From: Hansfordia pulvinata
Taxonomy: Eukaryota > Ascomycota > Sordariomycetes > Xylariales
Reading direction: 5' to 3'
Assembly: GCA_006538405.1 (NCBI GenBank)
Contig: BJKQ01000022.1
Location: 243,892 to 307,891 of the forward strand
Length of the DNA stretch: 64,000 nucleotides
The position numbers and the translations under genes are program-made. Of this stretch, positions 53,040-64,000 are shown piece by piece; within the stretch, counting starts at the first letter, position 1, and every line of letters begins with the position of its first letter. The notes beneath the pieces are model-generated. The model saw only the letters and a list, made by a program, of their open reading frames with translations. It searched no databases and was not told the origin of the DNA.

Positions 53040-56000
53040 TGTAGCGGTGTTACCAAGAAGATGGCCTCTTATAGTAGGTGAATGAATAGCACAGATCAGA
53101 ATGGAATGAAGCGAAAGCACGACGGCGGTGTCGAACTGCACTTATATACATATAAATAAAAACATGAGGGCATCGGGTGGGCTGCTAAGGTCGGACTGAT
53201 CCAGGTGAACGCGCTTATGAGTAAACAAGTGCGCCCCCTTTAGATTCCTATTTACGGTTGGGTTTACGTGCTAGTGATATAGTAGCATGCTCGCGACTTA
53301 TCGGCTGCCTCGCCCGCCGGCCTCTGCTCTGCCCCCACTTTGCAGTCAGTTGCCACTTTTAGGTGACCCTGCATCTTAGTGCGTAATACTAAATACTATT
53401 TCTGTTTCCGGCTTCTCCTTACGATTTAGGCCCTTAAAATGGCACATCGGTGCTTCTAAATGCTCATTAAGGCCACGAGCCATTATCACCGGTCTTCAGA
53501 TGGCATGTCTACTTGCTGCTGCCCAATTCGTCGCTCAAGGGATGGTCACTTTTGAACTATCACCTGAGATTTCAGACCACGACCCGCAGAGTATTGACTG
53601 ATTGGAAGCCCAGTCTTAAACTCGTCCAGTAACGTGTGATGTTTTCCCATACTCGTAGAGATCGGACAAGGTACCATCTTCACGGCCGTAAACCAATTCT
53701 TTATGCTCTCCTGTGTAACACCAATTTGATCGGCTTCAGACACCTAAAAAGCTCGGCTCGGGTCCTCAGCGGGGCTTCAAGGAGCTCGGTCAGGCGCACG
53801 CAAGGACCCGGGGGACTAAACCGAGGCGTCCTGAGGCGGCCCACGGCCAGCCCCGCAGTTTTAAAGGCCAGGTAGCGCAGTCGGAAGTAACCGGAGATGG
53901 TCCGAGCCGGCCGAGCGTTCGAGGGCACCCACGCGCCGGTCAAGGTTGCGCATGAAATTACCAGGACACACGAAAAGTGAAAAACCTAAAAACAGGGTTG
54001 CTTTAGAAGTTACTAGTCACGGAATACGCAACGTTTTCTTTACGGGGCGGGCGTTGGCAATGTTCTAAAGGCCCACCTGCAGATTTAGAGGCTGGTCCTG
54101 AGTCATTCAGGGCCAAGCAAGAAGCGGAAGTTGTAAGGTGTGGTAACCTAGCGACTTGTCCGACGCTTCCAGTGCCATCTTAACTGCGCGTACGAGTATA
54201 ATCACTTTACCGTTAATTGCGCAGTCAGCTGCGGTTGCTAAGAACATGAGCGTGGCAGGCGTCCACAATTCGATGCCTTTATACAGGTAAGTTAAATGCA
54301 AAATCGAAACTTACGAGTCACATTCTGGACCCTTTCTCTTCTCTTCTTTAGATTGATAAGAATGTCCTAAGTGGCACCGATCTTAATTGTTGATTAACAC
54401 TTTTTCGTCCTTAGAAGTTTCCTTTTAGCTTAAAAGTTTGAAAGTGGCGTGGAGACAGAATCAGCGAATCTGGTCCCGCTAATTAAAATTCAAAAGTTTG
54501 GTCTTATCCTTGAATACAGGTTCCTCATCTTAGTTGCCATGATGAATGATGACACTTCAGTTGCCCCAGCCGAGTAAGGACATTCACTAAGTATTATATA
54601 GTGAAAATGATAGTTAAGACAGTCCTGCAAGTGCTTTCAGCCTTAGAAATTGGTGCAAAAGCATGCGAGATAGAGTTCGCAGCGTAAAGCCAGTGGTGTG
54701 TGTTATGAATGCTGTCTTCCCCGTCCTGGCCAAGCGTACCACCTTCGCCGATGGGACCCTCGCTTATGGGTTCGACGTTTTGATACTAGGCAGCAAGTGG
54801 CTGGGTGCGTGATTTAAAGGCAGCGCTGCAGATTCCAACCATGACTAAGGTAAGAGGGGATATGCTGAGTCAGGTTGCCGCGCTCAGTTAGCTTTCTACC
54901 AAGTTGAGCTGAGGGAAGGTATGTTTTAAACGAAGGGCGAGCTCCAGTTAACGTATTTCGCAATATAAAACAGATGACCAAGCGAAGTGGAAGCTTATTG
55001 CCTTAAAGAAGCAGTGCTATCTATCGTTAGAATCATGAAGAGGTAATCATATACCAGGCCCATGGGTGCTAAAGATGGACAACACCGCAGAAAAGTCAGT
55101 GGGCTGGTTTATACAGCCTTTTTCGTGCAAATGTCTTACCTATAGATCAAGCGAAACAACCTTCGCCATAACAACGATGGTCCATCATAAACAGCGCAAG
55201 TATTTTGCGGCTAGTCTTGAATTTCTTTCTGTTTTTGCAACCCCATATAATGGCCAATCAGTCAATTGGCTCCATCCTCTTTCAACGTAGTGAACGAAAG
55301 GCCCTCGACGCTTGTTTAACGTTCAGAGCGACCTACGGAATGCGCTCAGGGAGCCGCTGGCCACGAAAAAGCTCTGGAGTGACCAATGCTAAATTTGTTT
55401 CCGACCCTACTAAACTTTACCCTTAGGCTTGCCTCGGCGACGCCGCCGACGCCACGTCGTCAGACTAGTAGGCGAACGGGTGCTTGATGTGGAGAATTCT
55501 GATCTTGGTACTTGATAGAAAGGTCTACTCTCCGTTGGAATACCGATTTAGATGCAGCTCAAGGTGGAGAAAAAAGTCGACCCAGTAAGCGCTCACCGTT
55601 GCACTAATGGTGGCGTAGTTCTGAGCATGATAGTAACAGGGGCTTCACAGACGAATGATTTGGAACTATTTCCTGAATGTCACAAATGAGTCCTAAGCAA
55701 CATGCTTAGGCACAGAAATTCATGGTAGAATTCACCTCCGGACAAACCTCCACTTATGCGTCATGTTGACCACAAGCGAGGCTTCCGCGGCGTATCAGTG
55801 CCACCGGACTATGGGGCCCTTGTAGCAGTTAGTGCATTGCGTGTTCTCGGCCACGCCGCGGCACGCGGAAAATCCGCGGGAAGAATTGGAGGCTGCGGCT
55901 GGTCAGGCGGCCCAATCTTCTTGAATTTGCTCGCCATTCAGACTCGGGACCGGGCGATCAACCATCGCTGGTGGCTCAGAGTTTTTCACTCGTCTCTCTT

Positions 56001-56058
56001 AAGGATCCTACGCCATCGACTACTCGATTTCGGAAGTAGCTGTGTGTATCCACGGCTG
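53040..56058. other. AT-rich intergenic DNA with no recognisable gene
   Basis: 3 kb of moderately AT-rich sequence. GC-richer patches (about 53750-53940, 54720-54780, 55790-55930) look like degraded older sequence, but stops interrupt every frame and I could not match them to a family. Confidence 0.5.
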
Positions 56059-56205
56059 CTAGACCTTGATATACAGTTTGCCGCCAACGATATTGATGTT
56101 TATAGGGCCTGATTTCATATCTCCGCTTGTAAGCAAAGTGGCAAGAGCACGGGCTATCTGATCGATATCTCGAGCATTTGATTCTGGAAGGGTTGCGCCT
56201 CAAGT
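56059..56205 (-). pseudogene. Fragment of a small protein gene
   Basis: The minus frame reads ESNARDIDQIARALATLLTS then GDMKSGPININIVGGKLYIK before a stop at 56059-56061. It looks protein-like but is cut by TGA just upstream, and an ATG-led stretch (MPPRPKLEAQ) lies in another frame. Possibly the 3' end of a lost secreted-protein gene. Confidence 0.28.
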
Positions 56206-56357
56206 TTTGGCCGCGGCGGCATGGCGTTGTTATTGTAGGAATCTGGCGTCGCACACTTCGCTTCAAATTTAGCCTAAGAAAGAGGAAGGATACATTAGGA
56301 AAAGCAGCATACTATAGATCATTCCTATTTCACGGATGTACTAGGCCAAACAGCATC

Positions 56358-56570
56358 ATGAGGTTTGGATTCGTTATTCTGTTTGCGGGCATCCAGACTA
56401 CTCATGTCTTGGCTTCACCTATGCCGGCTCACGACGTTCCTACGGTGGCATGTAGTCCAACTCTTCAGTACATGGCACAGCAGTACCTGTTCGTTAAGCT
56501 AATCGCACCCTTTACTAACAAGATCCGCGTTCCGGTATCCGGGGGCTGTTCTCCGAGGTGGAGGTCGTGA
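56358..56570 (+). CDS. Very small secreted peptide (candidate effector 5)
   Basis: 70 aa. ATG at 56358 gives a clear signal peptide (MRFGFVILFAGIQTTHVLAS) followed by PMPAHDVPTVACSPTLQYMA and a short basic end with cysteines at 32 and 64. An in-frame upstream ATG-less extension exists but lacks a secretion signal. No family is recognised and an overlapping antisense frame is also open, so confidence is moderate. Confidence 0.48.
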   Translation: MRFGFVILFAGIQTTHVLASPMPAHDVPTVACSPTLQYMAQQYLFVKLIAPFTNKIRVPVSGGCSPRWRS

Positions 56571-56688
56571 TTTACTGCCTTAACCTCCACTAAAAAGTTA
56601 AGCCTTAATATAATACACTCGATACCAGGTAACAACACAATGGCTACACTGAATATCAACCCCTTAACAGCCCTTTTCTCACTATCGC

Positions 56689-57030
56689 TCATTCCTCTTG
56701 CACCAGCCAACTCGTGATTCCCTTTGGAATTTGAACAATATCCACATTATCTCGTGATTTGCGTTTTCCCGAGCCCGAATCGTTAGTAATACGCGTCCAT
56801 AGCAGCGTTTCCCCGTTATCAGAAGTAAATCTGAAAAAATGGTACCTGTCTTTACGAAAGCTACCATAGATTCTTTCGGATTGCTTGATTCTCATATGAG
56901 ACGGATTCGTCCCAGTGCCCCTCCATTGAGTCGGTGTCGCATCCTCATCAGTAAACAATTCCAACAACCACGCACCCTTAGCCAAGCTCAGACTAGTGAG
57001 TGCTAGAATGGCTTTTCCGATAGCTACCAT
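56689..57030 (-). CDS. Small secreted cysteine-free protein (candidate effector 6)
   Basis: 113 aa. The signal peptide MVAIGKAILALTSLSLAKGA precedes a mature chain that is rich in aromatic and charged residues and has no cysteine: WLLELFTDEDATPTQWRGTG, then YHFFRFTSDNGETLLWTRIT and a C-terminal PKGITSWLVQEE. Alternating hydrophobic residues suggest beta strands. No family is recognised. It is convergent with candidate effector 5, 118 bp apart. Confidence 0.62.
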   Translation of the reverse strand: MVAIGKAILALTSLSLAKGAWLLELFTDEDATPTQWRGTGTNPSHMRIKQSERIYGSFRKDRYHFFRFTSDNGETLLWTRITNDSGSGKRKSRDNVDIVQIPKGITSWLVQEE

Positions 57031-59435
57031 CGTGAGAAGGAAATAGGATATTAAAAGCTAAGAAAAGCTGGTAGGTCAATTTCCTTGTTAATTGAAGCTT
57101 GTGAAATGCGGTTGGACGCGTTGTTAGAATGGCGATTGATTCAAATTAATAATGATGAGCCGTCCGTATATCTAAATTCGCAGTCATACAGGCTTATATA
57201 TAGATATCACGTAGCCTTACGGCTGTTAAAGCGAACCATTTATAGTTGTTCTTCTTGACCTCGTGTTCGATTTCCATTCTTTATACCGCCACCTTTACTA
57301 TTAGTTTATTCTACCTTAGACTGCGCAAATTTGTCCCCCTAAAAATAGTACGAACCTTTTGTGCGTTAATTTTATCCAGTTTCTATTCATGACTGATTAG
57401 TGTGAGGGATGGAGGTTCAGCAGGCAATATGTCAGGCGGGGACACATTGTTTAAAGTGACCGCAGGGCGAAAGGCAATTTTAGACCTGGAAGGAAAAGAT
57501 TGAAAAGCTATCGCATGTTAAGGAGTTTGAAGATTGATTTTCAAAGCTGAAGACGATAAAGGACTCGCCAAAAAGATTGATTCAGATACTCAAAACTGCG
57601 TAATTATTGAAGTTACGCGCAATTTGGACTTGCCACCTTTTGTGTATCATTTGAGAGCACATCGTGAAAGAATCCTTTTAACACTGGGATTAATGAAAAA
57701 GGACGAGAATTTTACAAGCAACTCTATTGCCACCAGCCAGACAGCCGGTCGAGTTCCAGAGTACATTTAGCAGTGGCGTGCAGCGGCCAGCATAGTCTTA
57801 AGTTTCCACTGTACTCGGGCTATTCATTGACATCCCATGCCTGAAATGATGATGAGTCCCCTGAGTACTGGGCTAGCACTAACAACTCATTTTACTTGGT
57901 CGTCTGCCGTGAGATTAAGAGAGACAGCATGCTAATTATTTTACCCATCCTTTAAACCTGGAATCGCAAAGATTTGACTGAATCTTGACTGCGCTTCCGT
58001 CTCGTCGGATATAGCGTAATGGTTATTATTCTAAGTGAGTCCTTAGCGCTTATAACTTTTCTTAAATAACCTTATGCCTTTTCTGGTTTTTTGTATGTCG
58101 GTAAATATAAAATAAATGACCAGAACCTGTTTTTAAGTGGGCTTATCTTTTAAGTGCAACGCATACTTGAAAGGTCATTAAGAGACTTTTCGCAACTTAA
58201 AGTGGCCAGATTTCAGTCTTCCTAGTGTCATCTCGATTCCGCAGTATTCCGGATGGCTTTAACCAATGCGTATAAAGATATAGAATTCCTTTTCACGTTT
58301 CCTTGTTTCCGTGCCCTCTCAGAGCTTAAGAAGGTTGCTTATAAGTTGCTCGCAATAGGCATCGGCACCGATGGCTGATTAATGCCTGCCACGCCCTTAT
58401 GCTGTTTTGGAATAGGTCAGTGCTGTTCTGTTGCAACCCTGCTGTTCTTCTTGCTCGTGGTGTTTGCCGACGCTCATAGCGCTCATTCGTGCTTAAACAT
58501 CTTACGAAGAAGTCCTTGAAATTATTGAATCCATAGCCAGGTCAGCTCCCACCGTTCATGGTGTGTTACTTATAAAGGTTGCATGGTCCTTAAAGAGCTT
58601 CACCTTGGGTTCGAGTGTAAGCCTCTCTATTTACAGAATGCTGGGCACTCGTGTCTGGTAACTGCTTCGCAAGGATGCGTGGTCGTCGCCCATTTTGTCT
58701 ATGTGCCGGTGAATGGTATCTTCAGACTGCTAAACCCTTGTTCGTGGTCTCGGAATCCGGCTAATGCTATCAAGGGTGCCAGCCACTCCCTTGCCGGTTA
58801 GCGCGACGATGGTACATAGTCGGCCTCCACGGCCCTTGACAGGGTGTTAAGGATGACCGATATGATAGTTGGCCGTAGGCACGGAGGTTCGGGACGGCTG
58901 GTCTTTTTTACAGAGGCCTAAGCGGTAGTTGCATTAGTTCCATGTGCTGAGGTGCCGAGACCGGGTGCGGCCAGATTGCGGGTAGCAAAGATTGTGTGAG
59001 CCGCAGCAGCTCGGAGGTACGAGGTTTTGAGTGTCGGAGTAGTCTGCTCCCAGGCATTGTTTCCTAAATAGGGGATCAGATCCGCTGTTCAGGTTGGTTG
59101 CTGCGTTCGTCAACGCGTATCACGATTGGAATACTATGTATGAACATTCTTTAACATTTCATTTGTTTGATTCAGTGCTCCCAAATTAAGCTTACTCTCC
59201 GAGAAGGATCATGGCATCGCCCATTGTAATCAATCTCTTAGGTGCCGCTGATGGCATAGCGCCGCTTCAACTCCTCTTCTCTTAGGTCCTCCGCCCAGCC
59301 GCCGCTGAGTAACGTCACTTTATGGCCTTGAATTGTGAAGGGCTAAGGCCCGAGTACGGAATCCGGGCAGTGGGCCCGGACGGGCCACCTTAATGCCAAG
59401 TCCGGCCCTCGGAGCCCGGCGTACTATAGGGCTGG
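57031..59435. other. AT-rich DNA with degraded, stop-ridden stretches
   Basis: Contains short open pieces (57534-57770 and 58583-58801) that are protein-like but start and stop abruptly, probably relics of mobile elements. I cannot assign them. A GC-rich patch at 59330-59430 has repeated gggcc/ccgg words and no ORF. Confidence 0.45.
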
Positions 59436-59795
59436 TTAAGCGAATATAGGCCAGGGTTCTAGCCCACGTATATAGACACGAACTCCGGCCGTAGAGCGCC
59501 GGAAGGAGAGTTCCTCTTTATAGAACCTTTTAAATACACTAGTCTTTATCATGATAACTGCTAGACCCGTGACATGAATATCGCTAACCTTCAAGGATCC
59601 TGTGTCTGTGGGAATCATTTTGGTCTCGTGATCCTCCTGCGCCCACGAAGACCTGGGACCAGTAGCTATGATGCCGGTAATGGCCTTGCTCCCACGTAAG
59701 GTCTTAGGGTAGGCCTTATACCAGTATCCGGAGAGAGCGAAAGACAGGCTGGTGGCCAGCATTTGCATGATAATGACTGCAAGTGGGAGCTGCAT
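59436..59795 (-). CDS. Small predicted secreted protein (candidate effector 7)
   Basis: 119 aa from ATG 59793-59795: signal peptide MQLPLAVIIMQMLATSLSFA, then LSGYWYKAYPKTLRGSKAIT and a basic chain without cysteine ending GLEPWPIFA. The frame is open 90 bp further upstream, where a basic start without signal lies; the shorter start is preferred for its secretion signal. It is the most telomere-proximal gene candidate, 4.1 kb from the repeats. No family is known. Confidence 0.5.
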   Translation of the reverse strand: MQLPLAVIIMQMLATSLSFALSGYWYKAYPKTLRGSKAITGIIATGPRSSWAQEDHETKMIPTDTGSLKVSDIHVTGLAVIMIKTSVFKRFYKEELSFRRSTAGVRVYIRGLEPWPIFA

Positions 59796-59987
59796 CGTAC
59801 GAGTTCTGTGAAGTCTTTGCATGAGACGAGGTGCAGGAATTCTGGGGATGATATGATTGAGGCAAGTGCGACTGATGAGTTGCAAGGCTTGTCGCTATTC
59901 GATGTGATGATCCTGAAAAGACAGTTTGATCGCGAAGGCCGATCACCCATGCCTATCCCTAAGACGTTGTCATTGACTAGACCTTAA

Positions 59988-60580
59988 CCGCGGCTGATTC
60001 ACACTAGCCTATCATTACAGGTCAAAAGCCGTTGGCCTATTAGGGAAGCCACACTGATAGTCTTAAGTTAAGAACCACATAGTTAAGACTGGCCGCTCCC
60101 TCAGCACGAATGGTGCAGTAAGCCGACGCCTTCAGCTCTGGCGGGAAGCAGCCGAGCCGGATAGATGAATTCGGGCCCGCTGCCGCAGAGCCCCCCATGC
60201 ATGTAGCCCAATGAAGCCCCACTGGGGGGAATTTTCGGCCTACTCTCTCGGGCACTAGCACCGTAGGTTAGCCAGCTCACGGGCTAATCGTCAGCGGCCA
60301 TTTGCCACCCCTGGCCTAAGGCCCCGGGGCTAGGTGTCAAGTGTTACTCCGATATAGTTCGTAGCTTGAGCCTTTTAAATCAGATTACAAAGATCCCTAC
60401 AATGATTAGCCGTCTTTATATCCGGAGATACTATTAGAAGTAACTATAATTGCAGTGGCCACTGTGACAACCCCAGCGAATTACAGGGGGGAATGGGCAG
60501 TTGCCTACACTTTCGGGCGGAAACTTAGTTAGAGAAATACATTAGATTGGTGCTTCTCGATTTGTCGTTAAGCAAGCCAT
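59988..60580. other. Mixed-composition spacer
   Basis: A GC-rich patch (60100-60330, including the palindromic ggcctaaggcc) in an otherwise AT-rich spacer. No gene. Confidence 0.45.
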
Positions 60581-62745
60581 ATTCTGCACAGCGATCCTGT
60601 TTAAAAACATTTTTTATAGCCTTAGCCTACGCAGCGCCGAGAGCAATAAATGGAAAATGGCGTTGGATTATGTCCTTTATGGCTTAAACCGTTTCATTTA
60701 ATGTTCGCAACTACGTTAAAGATAAATACATAAGTTACCATTATGTAACATATGTAATATATTTATTAGATCCGTGTCTCCTCGTTTTACCGTAAGTATA
60801 CCGGCTGCGCCATCCTTTAATCTTTTACGTCTCTTAAAATTCTGTAATATAGATGTATTAAAAAACAGTAAGTGCATGGATTACGATTCTTTACGAGGCG
60901 ATACTTATATTTGCTCGCGGAACGGAAAGTGGCCTATCAAACCTTTTACTCACTTTAACTTGATTAAAAAGGATAATAAAAAAATTAAGGCGCTTAACGA
61001 TTAAAAGCTTATAAGTTTAAAACCGTGAATTAAAAGTCGCTTTCCGGATTATTAAGTAAAAGCAGGTTAATAATATACTTTAAAGACTATTTAACGTTTA
61101 TCTTTAAAATTTAAGAATATAATAAAATAACCGCGAAGCTATAACGGTGTTGAAAGATAACTTTATAGCTTTAAAGTTAATTAAGTTATTCTATTATTAT
61201 TACGGCCAAGTTAAAATAAAAATTAAAGTGAATTTTAAATATTAATATAATTAAGTAAAAGAAATAAAGCGATAAAAGATATAAATAATAAAACGTGTAT
61301 TTTAATACATTAATAACCGATAAGCCGTTTTATATAGCTTTTCTGTTTATCGCGAATCTTCTTTTACTTAATTATATTAATAAGGTATTTCACACTTTTT
61401 CATACGTTTAGTGAATTAAGAGAAATTAAATCTTATATTAAATAAGTTACGCACCGGTTATATAATTTAAGGTTATTTAAAAGTTAACCTTAATATTATC
61501 CTCTTATTTTTTATTATCTTCTTTATAATATACAATGCTTTCTATTATAATAAGTTATAAGAAATATTATTTTACTTAAAGATATTCCTTTAAATTATAA
61601 AGCTTTTCTTATATAATATATATAAGGCGTTTTTTTTAACGTATAAGCAATAAAAAAGGGAAAAAGGAAGAAAAAAAGAAATTGAAAGACCTTTAACTTA
61701 AAGGTCTTAATTATACTTAACTTAAATAATTCTATATTTAAAAGAGGAGAAAGAGGTTAAGCTTAATTTAAAAAGATAATTTAATGAACTTTTATACTTA
61801 AAAGACCTTATTTAATTAAGTGTTTTTAATTATATAACTTAATTCAATTTATAAACTTACTTTAATTAAGTGTACTAACTTAATTAATTTTTTAAAGCTT
61901 TTAAGCTTAATTAAGAAAAATATATCTTAATTAAAAGGTATAAGCTTAAATTGTTTCAAGTTTTATAATTTACAATTAATTATAATATAAGGTAAGGTTA
62001 CGTTTAATTAATTCAGTATATACGTCTTTATTAAAATACGGATTTTTAAAACAAAGGAGGCTTAAGTTATTTATTTTAAAGTTATAAGAAAAGGAACTTT
62101 ACTTATAAGTACGTTTATAAATATTTTAATAATAATATTAATATTATTAATAACTTTATTATAATATATATATTATTTTATATAAAATAGAGTATTATAT
62201 AATACTTAATATTAATCGGTAATACAAACGGCGATAACGGGATCTTAAAGATATAATATTAAAGGTTAAAATAAATAAGATACGTTAATAAAATAAGTTA
62301 ATAACAATAAATTAATAATAATAAAATAAAATAAAAGTTAATATACCCTTTAATTAAGGTATTAATTCAAATATAAATTAGTTTTTAAAGTAAGGTTTCA
62401 GTTAGTAAATAATGAAACTAATAAATAGTGAATAAATAATGAAATTAATAAAATAATTAATAAAATTTAAGTTATAAATAAGTTATTTAAAGAAAAAAAG
62501 GTAAATAACTATATTATATATTTAAAACGATTAACCTTATTATATAACATTACTTTTCTATTTAAAAAGGTCTTTATTTAAGACTTAAAAGTAAAATTAT
62601 ATATAATATTACTTATTAATATAATTTTATTTTTAAAGCTTAATTTTATATTTTAACGGCTTTTTTAAAAGGTTATTATTATTAATATTTAATGAAAGTT
62701 TATCGTTTTTAACGTGTTTAAATTTAAGTAAAAGCAGTTTTAACG
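60581..62745. other. Extreme AT-rich block (RIP-like)
   Basis: Over 2 kb dominated by taa, tta and ata words with stops in all frames, e.g. 61480-62640. This composition is what heavy repeat-induced point mutation (CpA to TpA) leaves behind. A plus frame at 60774-61004 is open but not recognisable. The original element cannot be identified by eye. Confidence 0.7.
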
Positions 62746-63919
62746 GTTTTAAAAGCGGGACGGCACGAGGGATTTTACATGGAGCATAGGCCGGGTCTGA
62801 ACCTAGGATTAGACCTGGGATCTTAATGAAATGTCCTGTATTAGCTATAAAGTATGCGAAGTCCATAAAACTCGACCCTTGGCTTAGTTTCACGTTCCGT
62901 AGCTTTTATAATGTATTTCTTATTACCCCCTCTCCCTTTTTGTTTATAGTATAGGATTAGGTAGACTTATTATGGACTTTTTAATATTAATTTATAATAC
63001 GCGTTTTTGTAGTGAGCAGTGAGCAGTTAAAGGCTTGCTTAAGTTAATGTGTTAATAGTTAACGGCTAAATGCCGACCGATGACGGTTTGCCGCTTAGCG
63101 GGCGTATACGTATAAATAAGTAAGTAAGTAAGTAATAAGTTAAAGGCTTTAAATGGGCCGAGTCAGATAATTTATACCTTAATTAAGGTCAATTTCCTTC
63201 CCGCGTGGCGTATAAGCCGGTATAGACAGCGTTGGGGCCCGCTTTTAAAAGGGTCGGGCGGGTGAATAGTCGAGCCACCACGCTTAAAATAAGGTGGGCG
63301 ATAACGAGGAGGAAAGAATCCTTCGGAAATCCTTATTCCGGACCAGAGAATTTATATAGCCCGGCTTAGCTTAATGCTGCCTTTATATTTCTTTCTTTTT
63401 AGCTTAAAGAGGTAAGTGGTAAGTAGGCTTATCCCTTTTTACCCTTTAAGTTATGTCTTATACGGCGGGCATTTATTAACCGGTTAACGACGGGGTCTCG
63501 GAAGCGAAGGCTTAAGACGCCCGAAAGGGTGCGCTTATAAGTAATTTCGCCCGTAAGAATAAGTAAATACAAGTATATTTAATAATAGCGTTTAATCTTA
63601 TTAATTAAGTAAGTAATTATTGCCACTCGTACTTAATATAAAGAGGTTTAAAGTGGCCCGCGACGCGTATCGGGCAGGTAAAGGAAGTCGCCTTTACCCT
63701 TTAACCTTAAATAACCGGACCGTTTCTTAAGGTAGCGGCGTACTTTTAATTAAATGTTAATTAGCTTTTATTAGCTTATTACCGCTTATAACCCTTAAAT
63801 GTTATAAACGGTAAGACGTGGCCGGCGTAGCGATTTTTATAGTTATTAATAGCGTTATTATTATTACTTAAAAAAATTGGAATACGTTATGGAAATTCTA
63901 GTATAAGCTATGCTCGAGC
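62746..63919. other. Telomere-adjacent sequence, mixed composition
   Basis: A GC-richer zone (62750-62900 and 63180-63800) between the extreme AT block and the telomere, with repeated short words (gtgagcagtgagcag at 63012; taag repeats; cggg patches). No ORF of note; a telomere-linked helicase gene, common in fungi, is not visible in readable form. Confidence 0.55.
63117..63135 (+). repeat. (TAAG)n microsatellite
   Basis: Four taag units followed by taataag, 0.8 kb from the telomere. Confidence 0.85.
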
Positions 63920-64000
63920 TTAGGGTTAGGGTTAGGTTAGGGTTAGGGTTAGGGTTAGGGTTAGGGTTAGGGTTAGGGTTAGGGTTAGGGTTAGGTTAGG
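63920..64000 (+). repeat. Telomere: TTAGGG array at chromosome end
   Basis: 81 bases of TTAGGG units to the edge of the window, G-strand pointing outward as at a right chromosome end. Two shortened TTAGG units occur, at 63932-63936 and 63991-63995. The array is cut by the window/contig edge, so full length is unknown. Confidence 0.98.

Noticed and set aside
56641..56718. ATG followed by a signal-peptide-like stretch (MATLNINPLTALFSLSLIPL)
   Set aside because: It stops after 25 codons and overlaps the 3' end of candidate effector 6 on the other strand; kept only as a curiosity.
58583..58801. Possible retroelement pol fragment
   Set aside because: I could not match any reverse transcriptase, integrase or RNase H motif in any frame.
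60774..61004. Plus-strand frame of 76 codons inside the extreme AT-rich block
   Set aside because: Lys/Asn/Ile-rich composition mirrors the AT bias; no family feature.
1..64000. CRISPR array, rRNA, bacterial operon features
   Set aside because: No spaced direct-repeat array, no rRNA-like sequence, and intron-bearing genes show a eukaryotic chromosome.

Overview
This window is the right end of a filamentous ascomycete chromosome (Pezizomycotina, probably a Sordariomycete). Genes have short GT-AG introns (45-82 bp in most, with CTAAC or CTGAC branch sites). Protein families are typical of moulds: Zn2Cys6 regulator, NmrA-like reductase, fungal lipin, Cmc1. The last 81 bases are TTAGGG telomere repeats with the G-rich strand running out to the right edge. 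I cannot name the species.

Layout. Bases 1-25.5 kb are a conserved, GC-balanced block: lipin phosphatase (partial, running off the left edge), a CCHC zinc-knuckle/coiled-coil protein, a small unknown gene, CMC1, a membrane-anchored fibronectin III protein, an unknown basic protein, a degenerate DEAH-helicase-like protein, nicotinate phosphoribosyltransferase and an MFS transporter. Bases 27.5-46.3 kb are accessory: an alpha/beta hydrolase, an NmrA-like reductase, a Zn2Cys6 regulator, a GPI-anchor-type wall protein, an aldo/keto reductase, a secreted lysozyme/SLT-like protein, an epoxide-hydrolase-like enzyme and a monocarboxylate-type MFS transporter, separated by 1-2.6 kb spacers. They resemble a loose catabolic or tailoring set with no backbone synthase. 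From about 46.6 kb to the telomere the DNA is AT-rich, probably RIP-decayed repeats, and carries only small predicted secreted proteins. I count seven candidates between 47.0 and 59.8 kb, one of them (52.1-53.0 kb) a GC-rich island.

Two themes matter for reuse. First, at least nine places in seven otherwise well-preserved genes need exactly one extra base to restore the reading frame. Most lie at or beside a short homopolymer or doublet, which points to under-called bases in the assembly rather than to pseudogenes. CDS spans given for those genes bridge the break. Second, the repeats are mostly small and local: an 18-bp triplet in the lipin leader, a 21-bp heptad minisatellite, a 40-bp duplication across a stop codon, and 121-bp and 36-bp tandem pairs. 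There is also an inverted dispersed repeat about 10 kb apart and a diverged copy of the 3' end of CMC1. I saw no convincing tRNA, rRNA, CRISPR or intact transposon.
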